A stretch of DNA of 64,000 nucleotides from Cordilura impudica. Lineage: Eukaryota; Arthropoda; Insecta; Diptera; Scathophagidae. Both the position numbers and the translations under genes were made by a program. The DNA lies in NCBI GenBank assembly GCA_963682025.1, contig OY821520.1, positions 89,205,670-89,269,669 of the forward strand, read 5' to 3'. Shown piece after piece: positions 1 to 12,499 of this stretch. The notes beneath the pieces were generated by a model. That model had not been told where the DNA came from. It worked only from the letters and a program-made list of their open reading frames with translations, and searched no databases. Numbering within the stretch: the first letter of the stretch is position 1; every line of letters starts with the position of its first letter.

Positions 1-399
1 ACGCATTTTGATAATAAAATTCAATAACTTGCAAGCATTATTCGTTTGTAAGACATTTCATGGTTAAATTATAGACCAAACTGAAGATGTTTGACAATGA
101 AACAAAACACGAAACGTGCGTCAGCTGTTTAAACCAGTGTTGCCAAAAAGATAATAGCTAAAAAATCACCCAATATAATTTATTTGTGCTTAACGTTAAC
201 TAACTTTGTGAAGTCTTGTAAAAATGTTTAAGAATAATATAATCACTTTTATTTGTAACCAGCAACTAAAACGGTTAACAATTAACATCACTAAGAACAT
301 CTTTTGTTTTTTAATAAAGGAGATACCTACAAATATCAGTAATTAAATCTCTCTCTTTTTGTGTTATTAGTTTTATTTATTATTATTTTTATGTATTGC
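1..399. other. AT-rich stretch, nothing recognised
   Basis: No reading frame with protein character, no terminal repeats and no RNA fold that I could identify. Confidence 0.5.
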
Positions 400-401
400 C
401 A

Positions 402-470
402 TTATCCCGGTAGGTGAGTAGGTAGCGTGCTCGCCTATCACGCGGGGGTCGTGGACCCAAAAAACCTGGA
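402..470 (+). repeat. possible tRNA-derived SINE head
   Basis: A short GC-rich block in AT-rich DNA. It has a GTGAGTAGGTAGCG stretch placed like a tRNA A box, then a CTCGCCTATCACGCGG arm, then GGGTCGTGGACCC placed like a T arm/B box. A GGACCCAAAAA motif is repeated just downstream. The loop of the T arm is too short for a functional tRNA, so a decayed SINE promoter is more likely. Chance resemblance is possible. Confidence 0.3.
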
Positions 471-819
471 CCCAAAAATTAGAATCTGCAGACAAGCCAC
501 TCGGCTTTGCGGAACAAGGATTAAAAAAATATGTTAATTTTTTGTAATTACTTGTTTTTCTAAATAAAGAATAAGTGAGTTTCATATTTTTACTCTTATA
601 TTATTTATTCTCTGAGATCTTAACTTCACACCTCATGTCCCCTAAAAGAAACAACGCTTTTGCAGTGGAAGAAGGTAAAAGCCAAAAAACCAATTTTATT
701 ACAAAACAATAATATAGTAGCTGGTAAAAAGTATTGTAGCGGGGAAGTAAGTCTTTCCATTCCTCTTGCATGATCCATATTATTAAAGGCACCACTTTCT
801 TCTTCAGCATTTTCCAGAC

Positions 820-1709
820 CCTATTTCAATTTCGCTGTCAATATCTTCCAATGCTACAGGCAATTTTGTGTAAGATGGCACAAACAATAAATACCTTTCC
901 TGTAAACTCAGGCCTCAGTCGCAAATAATTTAGACACGGAATTTTTTTTTAAGAATACCAACACAGTTGGTTTTCAATTACGCACCGTCTTCTATTGTGG
1001 CAATGATTGTAAGCCTCTTCAGCAAGGTTATCGGGACTTCGGCGTAATGTTGGTATTAACCAGTTTTTCAGTCCGTAACCACTATCGCCAAAAACAACAG
1101 CATCCGGAAATGGTCTCCATCCATTGTCAAATCTTTGACTTACATCCGAATTCCGTAACAGCCTTGAGTCATGAACGCTGCCCGGCTAACTTGTATTTAC
1201 ACTGTAAAATGTGTAGTGTGGCCCACATATCATCATCACATTCAATGAGTGCTTTCCATGCCGATCCACATATCCTTCCTCGTGCAATGTGGGTGCAATA
1301 ATTTTACTCTCTTTTGAAATAAAACGTCTATTATAATGTTGACAACTCTATGAATGGCTCTGCAAGCTGTTGATTTTGCAACACCATGCACAGCTGCAAC
1401 TCCATGGTACTGGCACCCATTTCCAAGCCAATGCAAACTCAGTAGCGGTTGATTTTTAGCCCACAAATAATGACTGCGCTGTGTGTTGTGCTTTAATTTT
1501 TCTCTAATTTTATTTGAAACGAAATCAACTTGGATTTCAGTTAAATGAAAACGCTCTTTAAAACTAATGTTTTGTAGTCCCGAAATATTAATTCGGTCTC
1601 CGTAATTTCTTGCTATAACCGCTTCTACAATATCGTACAACAAAAACTCACATTTTAACATTTTGAATGCTTGAATTATTATAACAATATGAATTTGTAA
1701 AGTGATCAT
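820..1709 (-). pseudogene. PIF/Harbinger transposase relic
   Basis: Read on the minus strand, an open segment (1709 to 1242) gives a Harbinger-type N-terminal half. It includes RFHLTEIQVDFVSNKIREKL and then a helix-turn-helix-like VHGVAKSTACRAIHRV block. Downstream, across stops, the C-terminal catalytic region continues with FGDSGYGLKNWLIPTLR and AYNHCHNRRRCVIE, the usual position of the second acidic residue and the conserved YN..H.R.R..IE block. A final REF.GK.FIVCAILHKIA-like stretch lies near 830-930. The central part around the first acidic residue is damaged or deleted, with several stops and frameshifts. No partner Myb-like gene or terminal inverted repeats were found. It is a dead copy; the family call rests on motif order. 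Confidence 0.75.
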
Positions 1710-1949
1710 TTACCTTGCAAATTTTTAACAAATTTATAAAAATTTTTTGTGCAAAAATAAAATTTCCAGTTTTTGTGGAACGAAACAACATAATTATTTG
1801 CAAAGTCTTTTGAGAATTACACTTTTCAATATTAGCTTTGCACTTTGCACAGGAAAACGTACGTGGAACAGAAATTCCAAAGAGAATAAAAAAATGCAAA
1901 GGCTTTGCAAGTTACACTTCTGAATTTCAACTTATCACTTATCAAATTT

Positions 1950-2835
1950 TATAGTTCTGAGGAACATAAAGTTTTGAAAGTTGACGAAAAATTTGAGATA
2001 GTTACCGAAGAAAATGTAAGAAATGTACATCAGGTTGTATTGAAAGATTAAAGTGAATGAGATCATAGAAATATCAACAGGGTGAGTTCGGAATATGTTA
2101 CATGATAATTTAAACATGAAAAAGCATTCTACTCCAAGGGTGCCGCGATTTTAAAGAGCTGAAAAAAAAAAACTAAAACGTGTTCATGACTCAAAGTATG
2201 CTTTGGAGATGTTTGAAGTGAATTCAACTGAATTTTTACGTCGATTTATAACAATGGATTATACGTAGATTCATTATTGTACACTGGACTCCAGTAGACA
2301 ATCTGCGGAGTGTTTACAAGCATGCGAAATCCAACCGAAGCGGCTAAAGACTCAGCAATCGGCAGGAAAGTTAAGGACCAGTGTTTTCTGAGATGCACTG
2401 GTCTAATATTCATTTATTACATGGAGAAAGGAAAAACAATAATCAAGAACTATGTTGAGTTATTGGATGGATTGGATGAATAAATTAAGAAAAAACGTTA
2501 CCACTTTAATAAGAAGAAAATCTTGTACATCATGACAATTTACGGGCGCATTCATCTGCTTTAGTTGCAGAAGAATTGAAGTCTATCCCCAAACTCCATA
2601 TTCTCAAGATCTGGCCCCCAGTTATTACTATTTGTTCCCAAACTTGAAAATATTGTTCCAGGGAAAGATTTTCACAAATGAGGAATTCATATCAAAGACA
2701 GAAGGAAGCCTATTTTAAAGAGCTTGACAAATCGTATATTTTCAAAGGTATCAAATGAAGCGCATTTCACTTAATGGAGATTACGTTGAAGAACAAATTT
2801 GTTTTCAAGTCCAAGAAACTGGCTTTTGATTGTTA
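1950..2835 (+). pseudogene. mariner transposase relic
   Basis: Conceptual translation in shifting frames gives the order expected of a mariner transposase. First a helix-turn-helix region (TEENVRNVHQVVLKD then IIEIS.G.VRNMLHDNLNMKK), then VPRF, then FLRRFITMD (first acidic residue), then PKRLKTQQSAGK, YMEKGKTI, and the second acidic residue region near 2535 (HHDN degraded to HDN), then KLHILQ and an ELDKSYF..... LNGDYVEEQ C-terminus. In-frame TGA/TAA codons and many frameshifts make it non-functional. Neither terminal inverted repeat was identified. The relic starts about 120 bases beyond the end of the Harbinger relic's open segment and runs the other way. Confidence 0.8.
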
Positions 2836-2860
2836 GGCCACTCCATGTAGCATTGTCACT

Positions 2861-2915
2861 ATAACCATTTTTTCTGACACTGCTCTAGCTTCTTTTATAG
2901 TGTCAGGCTGGTTAT
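2861..2915. other. imperfect hairpin after mariner relic
   Basis: ATAACCA...TGACACT pairs with AGTGTCA...TGGTTAT across an 18-base loop. It could be a remnant of a terminal repeat or of a separate small foldback; function unknown. Confidence 0.4.
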
Positions 2916-5599
2916 AATTTTTATTAACCACGAAAATTTTTGTATAAGGGATTGTAATTGTTTGACGTGCGTTTCTTTCACAATACCTTTTTAAGCAAAC
3001 AAATTATATTAAATTGAAACTTAACATGGCAAAAAATTTTATGGTTTTAGATTTTACAAGTGAAAATGTTTCTCCGTGTGCAAACCTGAACCGTTTTTGG
3101 TGATAAGTTGGAAGAAAATAGATGCACTTAGAAATGTGTTAGGAATTGGTATTTCTGATTTGGAGTTGCGATAGATTTTATACTTGATTCTAATGGTAAG
3201 CAAATTAGAAATAATGTCCATTCCACAAATCAAGGAAGGTGTTCTGAACCACGTGTTTGTGTACTACCCATTTTTTTTTTATTTCACCGAAATACACGCT
3301 ACTTTTTTTTAAACATTATTTTAAATGCATCTTTTTTCTATATTGTTAACCTAAATACGTAAGCATGTACTGCAAAAAAAATAGATAAAATAACAAGCTT
3401 TAACAAATTTCAAAACAAATACCGACAAGATGTATGTATAAAAGAATTACCCAATATTACATTTCAAATGCTTAACTCAAACAACAACATCCCCTCCAAA
3501 ATAAAATGAAAAAAATAAAAACACGAAAACTGCAATGGCAGCCACAGATTAGCTCTACATTTTCGGGACTTTTAAATGGAAAAACATTTGTAAATTTTAT
3601 TCACATTCACATGGAATTTGTTTAGCAAATACAAGTACATCCACACAAAATGTACTGCGGTTAAACCATTACAAATACGTACAAAATCTAAAACAAATAC
3701 ATACGAATGCTTATTTGTGTGTTAATTTGGTTGGGCCGGAGTTTCTTAGGTAGTGTTAGTGGAAATTAATTTTATTGGAAATAATCATTATAATTGTTAT
3801 ACTCATCACTCATTTATTTATATGCAGATATTCTGACCTGGTGATTCCTTAACGCTGTATGAAAACGTACGATTAATTAAGGCTTAATATTAGCGGGGAA
3901 CAAAAAAATATGCGTCGTTGAACAAAATGTTTGACATTCTGAGCCTAGCTTTGATTCCGATGTAAAAATTTTTGGGGTTGCCAGATGGAAAATAGTAATA
4001 TTTTGATGGCTTATATCTCAAAAACTAGACATAAACTTAAAAGAATAATTTTTTATTCATAATTTAGTATTAAAAAAAATATATTTAAAGCAGTTAATGT
4101 TTAACAAATATTTCAGTTTTTTTTTTATTTTTTAGCTGGCGCCTTAGGCGCTTTACAATTAGCTATTAAAATATACTTAGTGATTACTAGTCGTTCAAAT
4201 ATAAACACAAAATTTGGGAACTACTTATTTAGACATCAGCTGGAGGTCATTATTGAGTTTCATATTGCAGATCTAGTATTTTTACATTAGTTCTTTCATT
4301 CCCTATTAGAATCCAAAACACTTTTATTTCAAGAAACTATTCCAATGCTGAGTGGTCTAGTTCGGCTATAACAGCGATAAAAATTTGGTCTACTGTTATT
4401 TTCAAACTAATTTATAAAAAATGAAGAAAAAAGAAATACAAAATTTCATTTAAACATTTTAAAATTTTTATGCAAAAATCTCATCAAATGGTCCATTGTG
4501 TGTACGTTTAATTCAACATTTAAGAAATAATACCGCAGATATATGCTTTAGTGTGTTGTAAGTATTATTTGTATATCAAAAACATGTGTTTACAAATACG
4601 TTCTCGTTACTTAGGTTATGCTTGCATGCACATTCATTCAAAAGCTTGCTGCTCGGTTATACAAGAAGCTCAAGAAGAGTTTAGAGGCACTTCATTATGG
4701 AACGAGAACGCTGAAAATAAATACTTAAAATAAGAAACTCTTAACAATTTCTTGTTGTAAATGTAATTCAAGTTCATTACAAGTTTTTAAGCAGTTTAGC
4801 GGTTAAATAAAAAAAAATTTTTTTTTCTTTTGCTTACTTTTTCGCTTTGTAGGTAGGAATATTTGTACTTACATACTCGCATGGCATTTAGCAAATATTT
4901 GTTGTTGCTGTTGTTGAGGTTTTACAAGATGGTATTTTGTTTTAATATTAAAGTAGCTGTTGTCGTAATAGTGGTAACGTTAATGGGGAGGTGTATTTCT
5001 ATCAATGTAAATTGTACTTTGTGGGTAAGATTGTAATATAGAAATCTTATTTCATTTTTCTGCTTAATAGAAAAGAAATAAGTAGAGATTTTCTTGTAAT
5101 TTATAGCATATGCTAAGGGGAAATTATAAAAAAAAAGGTTAAACAAATTGAAGCATACTTTTGCGACAATTTTAAGACTCTTATAGCCCATTTACATATA
5201 CCGTCTATCGTGGTGATAAGCTGGTTAATTTTCTGGTTTACAGTCAATCTCTCCATATTAATAGAAGCTAGTTTCATAATTAATTTTTGGGATGATCTGC
5301 TTATAACCATACTTTGTTTTATACATTTAGTTTTACGTTTGAAAATCATGATCGCGTTAATATCTCATATTATCGGCTATTATGCGCAAAGGAATATTAT
5401 CCAAGGACTTTCACTGCCATTAGTTCATTGGGTTAATTCTATAGCTTTGATCGTACACAGCTATGCCAATTTAGCGCTCTTCGCTCTATTTTTTTTTCCC
5501 CATTTTGAGCCTTTAAAAAGCGCTACATTGACGCATCTTCTTTTTTCTTTTTTAGGGCCTTAACGTAAACTTAAACTTTTTGCCAGATTTTTACTCGTC
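2916..5599. other. AT-rich stretch, nothing firmly recognised
   Basis: No domain or repeat match recognised. Opposed short open frames at 5113-5563 and one at 4551-4733 have no family resemblance I can name. A small GGCGCCTTAGGCGC palindrome lies near 4138. Confidence 0.4.
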
Positions 5600-7017
5600 C
5601 AAAAAATTATATAATATTATATATAAAAATGGAGTTTGTATGTTTGTTTGTACGTTTGTACGTTTGTTTGTGGTTTATAGTAGACTACACCACTGGACCG
5701 ATCGTCTTGAAGTTTTTACAGTAGGTAACTGCCTATACGGAATGAAAAAAAGGCTATATTTTTTTGAATTTTTCAAGTGGGCGTGGCACCTCATATACGC
5801 AGTATTTAATATCATATAACTGGTGCACTATAATAATGAAGGCCTCGGGACTTTTTTGTGAGTTCGTAAGTTATCAACGTTAGTACACGGCAAACAAATG
5901 GGTGCGATCAGATCTGTGCGGGTGGCACCAACATACAAAGTGAATGTTAAATGTCATATCTAGAGTATTGTAACGGTGAAAGGCTTGGTACCTTGTCTGA
6001 GTTCATGAGTTATTAATGTGAGCAGTTGCCCCAAAAAAAGGGGGGAGTGGAATAATTGGAAAAGAAAACATGAAGTACTATGAAAATAACAGTCTTAAAA
6101 CTTTTGACAAACACATTACTTACCACTGTGAGTAGTCGTGGAAAATATTGGCGGAAACGCCAAAATCAAAAATCGAAAAAAATCGAAAATCGCGAATAAC
6201 GCGAATCACCAAATTCAAAAAATCACTAATAACAAAAATCGCAAAAAACAATCGCGATTAAGAAAAATAGCAAAAACAAAAACCGCCAACTACAAAATTG
6301 CCTGAACCGAAAATAGCGAATAACAAAAATCACAAAAAACAAAATTGCCAAAATCATAAATCGCCAAATCCGAAAATCGCGAATGATAAAACTCGCCAAA
6401 ACCGAGAATCGCCAATAACAAAATACTCAAAAAAACCAAAATCAAAAATTGACCAAACCGAAAATCGCGAATAACAAAAATCGCCAAAATCAAAAACACC
6501 AAGACCAAACATCTCAAAAAACAAAAATCGCCAAAAAATAAAAATCTCCCAAATTAAAATCCGACAAAATCAAAAATCGCAAAAAAAAAATCGTCAAATT
6601 AAAAATCGCCAAGACCAAAAATTTTAATAATAAAAATTACCAAAATCCAAAATCGGGAATAAAAAATATCGCCAAGATCGAAAAACACCAAGAAAAAAAA
6701 AAACAAAAATCGCCAAAAAAAAAATGCCAAAGTCAAAAATCGACAAAACCGAAAATCGCGAATAACAAAAATCGTAAAAATCAAAAAATGTCAAACTCAA
6801 AAATCGCAATCAACAAAAATCGTCGAAATTAAAAATCGAAAAAAGCAATAATCACCAAAGTCGCCAAGATCAAAAATCGCTAATAAATAAAATCGCAAAA
6901 ACAAATATCGACAGGTGGAAAAATCGCCAAATTTAAATGAAATAGTTTTCTACATAATGTATCCCATTTTTTTTTCGCCACGTTGTATGTAGTGAAGCGC
7001 ATCGGGTTACAGCTAGT
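5600..7017 (+). mobile_element. Helitron-like element, family B
   Basis: Starts in an AT stretch followed by a GTTTGTATGTTTGT run. It then carries loosely repeated ~130-base units containing GGGCGTGGCACC, ATACAAAGTGAA and TTGTCTGAGTTCATGAGTTA. It ends after the degenerate minisatellite with GTGAAGCGCATCGGGTTACA and a CTAGT terminus, the CTRRT type expected of Helitrons. A second copy at 58098-59720 shares the unit order and begins TCTATAC with a 5' A flank. No Rep/helicase coding is present, so this is a non-autonomous copy. The exact 5' end here is uncertain. Confidence 0.6.
6145..6925. repeat. degenerate AAATCGCCAAAA minisatellite
   Basis: About 780 bases built from variable short units such as AAAATCGCCAAAACC and GAAAATCGCGAATAACA. 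Unit length drifts between about 10 and 20 bases. The open frames across it are low-complexity artefacts. The same motif occurs near 58770-58865 and 59662-59715 inside the second family B copy, so it is a component of that element. Confidence 0.85.
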
Positions 7018-7021
7018 AGTA

Positions 7022-7383
7022 TCTATAATATTAATAAGCTAGGCGATTTCTTGTGACCGATGTTTTGTTCTACCGTTTTATCCCGATTTTGACCAATCGT
7101 ATATTATTTGAAAAGTATTTGTTTTTAGCCTTTTTGCGGATTTACAGATTCTTAATTTTTTTCCTTTATTTTGAGTAAATTGCATTTAAATTTGCTACTA
7201 ACACATACATAAAATAATACATATGATATGTGTGATTTATTAATTTCGTTAATGTGTTTGTTAATGGGTTTGTTATCTTCATTCAAAATAATAATGAACC
7301 ATGAAAGTGTTGGTTTCTGACTTGGCTAAGTTAAAAAATAAATAGAAATTGCACTTGAATTTCGAGCGCTGGAATCTGCTAGT
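7022..7383 (+). mobile_element. Helitron family A, copy 1
   Basis: 362 bases. Begins TCTATAATATTAATAAGCTA and ends with a hairpin-forming CACTTGAATTTCGAG stretch followed by GCTGGAATCTGCTAGT. The 5' flank base is A. TC start, subterminal hairpin and CTAGT end are Helitron hallmarks. It lies five bases after the family B end. No coding capacity. Confidence 0.8.
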
Positions 7384-10300
7384 GCATATAAGTCGATTAA
7401 CAAAGCTTCCGATATGCCAAAAGTTCGGATTGTACCAGCAGAAAGAGCCACTGAGGCAGTTATGAAAATCTTGAAAAATCGTTTGAGATGACGTAGTTAA
7501 AAATATTCCAGTAATTCCAAGAAGCATATTCCTATAAATTACTGGGTTCCATTAAGCAGAAGTACAAAAAATGAGTGTGACATTCGAGGCCCAAAATGAT
7601 GACTAATATCGGTTATTAAAAATTGTTACAAATAGGACAATTAGACCTACAAGTAAAGTTGATTATATGGAGAACAAAGTCGGTAACGTACTTAATGAAA
7701 GCGGCTATTTTGGCAATAATATTGAGATATCGGACAAACAGTTAGTTCGCAAAAGCTCTTCTTTCCGAGCTAAATTGCCATAAATTTTTTTTTATTTTAA
7801 ACAGCGTGGCCATTTCTGTCACAAAACTCTGAAGATTTTATAAACCCTATAAAAGAAACTTCGAAGGCGTTCTTAATTTGAAAAACTCAATCAATGAATT
7901 TCCGTTTTTGAAATTATCCATGTTCATTGTACACATACAGCAAAAAATCAACAACCAATTTGTTCTTAAGTTAAACAACTGTTTTTTCGATTTTACCAGC
8001 AGGATTTTGATAGCAACTAACCTACAGAATTTTTACTGCAATAAACCAAAAATTCGTTTATGAATGTCAACACAACTCATTTGGCAAAAACGTTGTTATT
8101 TTAGTATTTGTATAATACTAAGAAAATTTAGAATATTACAAAAATTGAGTCCTTAACGAATTATAAAAAATACTTCGAATTGAAATCAGCAATAAACTTA
8201 TATATTTATTTGCAGTTCTTTTTGAAAACTGTTAATTTTCAAACTTAGCTAAATTAAGGGGCCCATTATATTTTTCCACTAATGTACGGGTACACAAAAT
8301 AATATTTCTTATTAATTTCTAGATACTCTTAGCAAGTATTAACGTGCATTAACATTCTGGTCATATATGATGACAACATTTTGTTTAGTCACAACCATAA
8401 CCACCATAGCCTAATTTAAGCCAAATACTCTATTTGAAACATATTCAGATGGCAGTTTTCATACTGTATGTTTAGTATTCCTAAGTCTTTAGGTAAAACA
8501 CATACCATAAACCAAATATGGCAATGTATGGTTATGAATGTTTTTCTGGTTTAAGGATTTTGCAGACAGATAACACAAAAAATGTTTTGGTTTGTGATTT
8601 GGAAATTTGTTTTGTCTTAACTTTTTTTATGTCGATTCAGTTTTTGGAAAATAGCCAACAAAATTAAGTATTTCTTAGTCTTGCCACAGCAGAGCCAAAT
8701 AGAATACAATAAAAAATGCTGAATCTTATATAGTAGAGGTATTGCTTAAACATGTCAGGGATATCATTGTCCATCTCCGGATCTCCTGACATCACATTGG
8801 TAAATTCTATTTCCTATAAATGTACCTTGTTATTTTTAGACGTATAAACGATTCACTCTACTGTTAATTCCTATTTGGCTTATAAAATATTTCTAAAAGT
8901 TATAGCCTTAATGTTCATATGTCTGTTGCAGGCGTTATTTTTGGTATTTTTTGTTTTCAGTTTTTTGGCAAAATATTTCTATGCAAGTGTTTATCTCAGA
9001 GACTAATACATATATGCACTCATCTATGCTTATGTACCCAGTCAGCAGTTTGTGAAGTTAATGGTTATATTCAAGTCTTTTTCGACTCTTCTGCCTGATA
9101 AGTCATAAATAAGCTCATGGTACCCTACCCACGACTCTTCTTGAAGAGGATTTTTGACCCCCTTGTTATTATTGCACAAGAATTCATAATTATCAAATAT
9201 TGAACATTTGTTTCCAAGATGATATAAAATTGCTCCGTTATAAATAAAAACAGCTACATAATATGCAGTTTTTCATTTTCCAGCTGCGCGAAATATTATA
9301 CCAAAATTAAGACCAAAATAATCACATTTCAGTCGCTACATTTTGTTATTTTCGTTGCAATAAATCACTTTTGAAACATAAGCTTGAGTCATTTTTAAGT
9401 CTCTTTAAATCGCTCGTTATACTTATCAATTCTGAATCATCAGAAGAGCTCGTAAAAGACTCAGTATGGTGATTTGGGCTAAACAATGTTCGAAATGCTG
9501 ACTGGGTATAGACTACATATGAACGTGTGGGTGAGTGGGTGTGTGTGTATGCTTGTTTCATTGTACTAGTTTAAGCAAGTATTTAAAGCATCTTTTTAGG
9601 CTTCAGTTAAACATAAAACACAGATATTTATGCACACTCACATTTTTAAAACCCCATATAAACTACTCCCAAACATACCACAAACAATAGAAACTAATAA
9701 TATATTAGCTTCTGTCTGTTCATACAACTCTTTGCTGTGGTTTCTTTTTTTTGTATTTTTCGGATAATAAAAGAACAAAAATGTTCAAAACAATTTAAGT
9801 TGCAAATCTCTTTCAAAAACATACAGCAGTAATTTGCATCATTCACTAGTTCTTGCTCTGCTACTCAAAAAAAAGTTTCTTTTCCAAGCAAATAATTTTG
9901 AAATTATTAAATACTATTGCATAGATATGTTCTGTTATTTGGATTTAAATAATTTTACAGTTACTTCCGTAATTAAGTGAATATTCTAATGAACACTTCA
10001 GGGAACGAAAATTGTAGAGCAGAAATAAAGCTCGCACAAAAAAAAATATATATATACTTTTTTTAAGCCATTAAAAAAATTCTGTGTTTTGTTTTATTAG
10101 AAAAAAATTTTAAGTAAAATAATTGAAAGAATTTAAGAAAGAAGCGAAAAACATATAAAAGTAATTATCTTGTTAACAACAAAAAAATTAACGAAACAAA
10201 GGATACGTTAAAGTTAAATAAAATCAAGAAAAACGTACTCATTTGAATTAAAAAAAAATTAAAAAAAAATAAAACAAAAATTTAGAAAAAATTCATATAG

Positions 10301-10619
10301 TTTTTGCACTATATCTTCTTGAGTACAGAATGGCTTTTAAAACCCCATAAAATAGCAATTTAAAAAAATTTTGACTGTCATGCAGATTGCCCAGATTGAC
10401 CACATAAAAATCATTGTATTTTTCAAGGACAGTTTTCAGAGCAAAAGTCAGCAAATTTGAAAAGTAGATGAGGTTCAAGAAAATCGATCAAGAAAAAATA
10501 CGGGATTGAAAATATTAGTCACCCTTTTATTACCTGTAAGCGTCAACTATCCTCTATACACGAAAACAAAACAAAAATGATGCAGTCAAGATAATTTATC
10601 TGTAGTGCAGGTGCTATTC
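7384..10619. other. AT-rich stretch, no recognised element
   Basis: I see no conserved protein or repeat with a second copy in the window. A short GT-rich run lies at about 9525-9550. Confidence 0.45.
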
Positions 10620-10977
10620 TAGTGCAATTTCTAGTGCAATTTCAAGGCAGCTTTACTTTTCAACTTACCCAATTCACAAACTAACACTTTTATGGTTTAT
10701 TATTATTGTGAATAAAGATAGCAAACTCATTAACAAACACATTAGCGAATTTAATAAAACACACTTAGCATCTGTATAATTTTATGTATGGGTTAGTGTC
10801 AAATTTAAGTGCAATTTACTCAGAATAGGGGAAAAAAATTAAGAATCTGTAAATCGGCAAAACGGCTAAATAGAAATACCTTTCAAATAATATACGCTTG
10901 GTCAAAATTGCGATAAAACTGTAGAAGAAAACATCGGTCTCAAGAAATCGCCTAGCCTTTTAGTAGTATACTATAGA
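10620..10977 (-). mobile_element. Helitron family A, copy 2 (3' end damaged)
   Basis: Minus-strand copy. Its TCTATAGTATAC start lies at 10977, followed by GGCTAGGCGATTTCTTGAGA and the common internal sequence down to the AAGCTGCC segment near 10650. The terminal hairpin and CTAGT are replaced by a small AATTTCTAGTGC duplication, so the 3' end is decayed. Confidence 0.75.
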
Positions 10978-11362
10978 TATACCATTTATTCTTAGGAGGT
11001 TCTAAGAAAATATCCTTTTTGTATTTTTAGTAAAATTTCTAAGTTTCGTACTGGAAATTATAAAAATTAAAATTTACAATAGAAATTAATTTTTATTTAA
11101 TTTCTTTCATCTCTTCTGTTTTCACAAAAAAAATTAAATAAATAGATTTAAAAAAATTCCTACATCTATATATATGACTACATAATAGAGTGTAATGTCA
11201 TTAATATTGAATAAAATGATAAGGATATCAGTCTTAACATAAATTCAGGGAAACTGAAGCAGATTTAAGAGTTTTTAGTTTGTAGTTCTTAATAACCCAT
11301 TTGGCATTAGATCAGTTTTAGATTTCTCAGAATCTAGTAAGTTTAATTATTTTTATAGGATA

Positions 11363-11739
11363 TCTATAATATTAATAGGCTAGGCGATTTCTTGTGACTG
11401 ATGTTTTGTTCTACCGTTTTATCCTGATTTTAACCAAGCGTATATTATTAGAAAGGTATTTCTTTTTAGCCGTCCACCAGATTTACAGATTTTAAAATTT
11501 TTTCCTTTATTTTGAGTAAATTGGATTTAAAGTTGATACTAACACATGCATAAAATTTTTCAATGCTATGTGTGTTTTATTAAATTTGTTAATGTGATTG
11601 TAATAAAAATGAGTTTGTTTTTTGTGTTGATTTGTGAATTGGCTACAATTGATTGGCATACTTTTAGGGTCTTTATTTAATGAAAAAATAAAATTTTCTA
11701 GAATTTGCGCTCGAATTTCGAGGGCTGGAATCTGCTAGT
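11363..11739 (+). mobile_element. Helitron family A, copy 3
   Basis: 377 bases, TCTATAATATTAATAGGCTA to GCTGGAATCTGCTAGT, with CTCGAATTTCGAG able to fold just before the end. Flanks are A at the 5' side and T at the 3' side, the A/T insertion site typical of Helitrons. Non-coding. Confidence 0.85.
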
Positions 11740-12499
11740 TAAAATGAAACTAGTAATTTTTAAGTTAATAGCAGCTCATACCAAATAATTATGTATGTTT
11801 TGAAAATTTAATATGTAGTTTACATAATGCTAGATGCGTTTAAATAAATGTTTTTTAGATTATTACAAAATCACTGAAGATATTTCTACATTACCTCTTA
11901 ATAAATTAAGAATTTTATTTTTATAAAGCTTTAAAAGTTTGGAAATTTTTAGAAAAGTTTTTAGTATTTCTAATAAATTACTTTCCGCTCAGTCAATTCT
12001 ATAAGTTTTGAACCAGCAGTTAGTCACTTGGAAATAAGACAAAAGTGTACCTTGATTTGCCAGGGATATAATAACTTGGCCACATTTAAAGCGTACTAGT
12101 TTGGCTGTTCTTTACGGTCTGGTGAATGAAATTAAATTTATGTTTTATTAAGTTATGAATCTATTCGGTTGTGCCGCATCTCTAGTATCATCCACTTGTG
12201 TCTTAAACTCAATATGATATGCTGAGTAGGGATACAATTTAAATATATTTACCTTTAAGTTTTGATACCATTTAAAAACAAAGTTATTTTATTTTTTTTT
12301 TTTGTGACAGTAATTATTATAATATCTTATTTATGTTTTCTTTTTTTTATAAAGATGGTATTCTTCATATAAAAAATTAACTTCTATCTGAAAAATTTCA
12401 TTACTTTTCTATTGCATTTCATTCCTTTGTACTACAATTACAGAAAAGTAATCTAACCAATGAAACAAAGTTTTTATTAAAAGTTTTTCTTTCCTTATG
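11740..12499. other. AT-rich spacer
   Basis: No recognised feature between the Helitron copy and the family D array. Confidence 0.5.

Noticed and set aside
1047..1301. 84-codon plus-strand frame
   Set aside because: Antisense of the Harbinger relic, whose minus-strand motifs are clear.
4551..4733. 60-codon plus-strand frame
   Set aside because: Slightly less AT-rich than its surroundings but no family resemblance; too short to support.
5113..5563. Opposed open frames (78 and 117 codons)
   Set aside because: No recognisable motif; hydrophobic composition of the plus frame follows from T-richness.
6290..6809. Minus-strand frames rich in FLILAIFVI
   Set aside because: Translations of the AAAATCGCC minisatellite; low complexity.
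5600..7017. Autonomous Helitron with Rep/helicase
   Set aside because: No Rep or helicase motifs anywhere in the window; only non-autonomous copies are supported.
9346..9561. 71-codon minus-strand frame with a Ser/Asp-rich centre
   Set aside because: No homologue recognised, start falls in a GT-rich run, no splice or promoter context.
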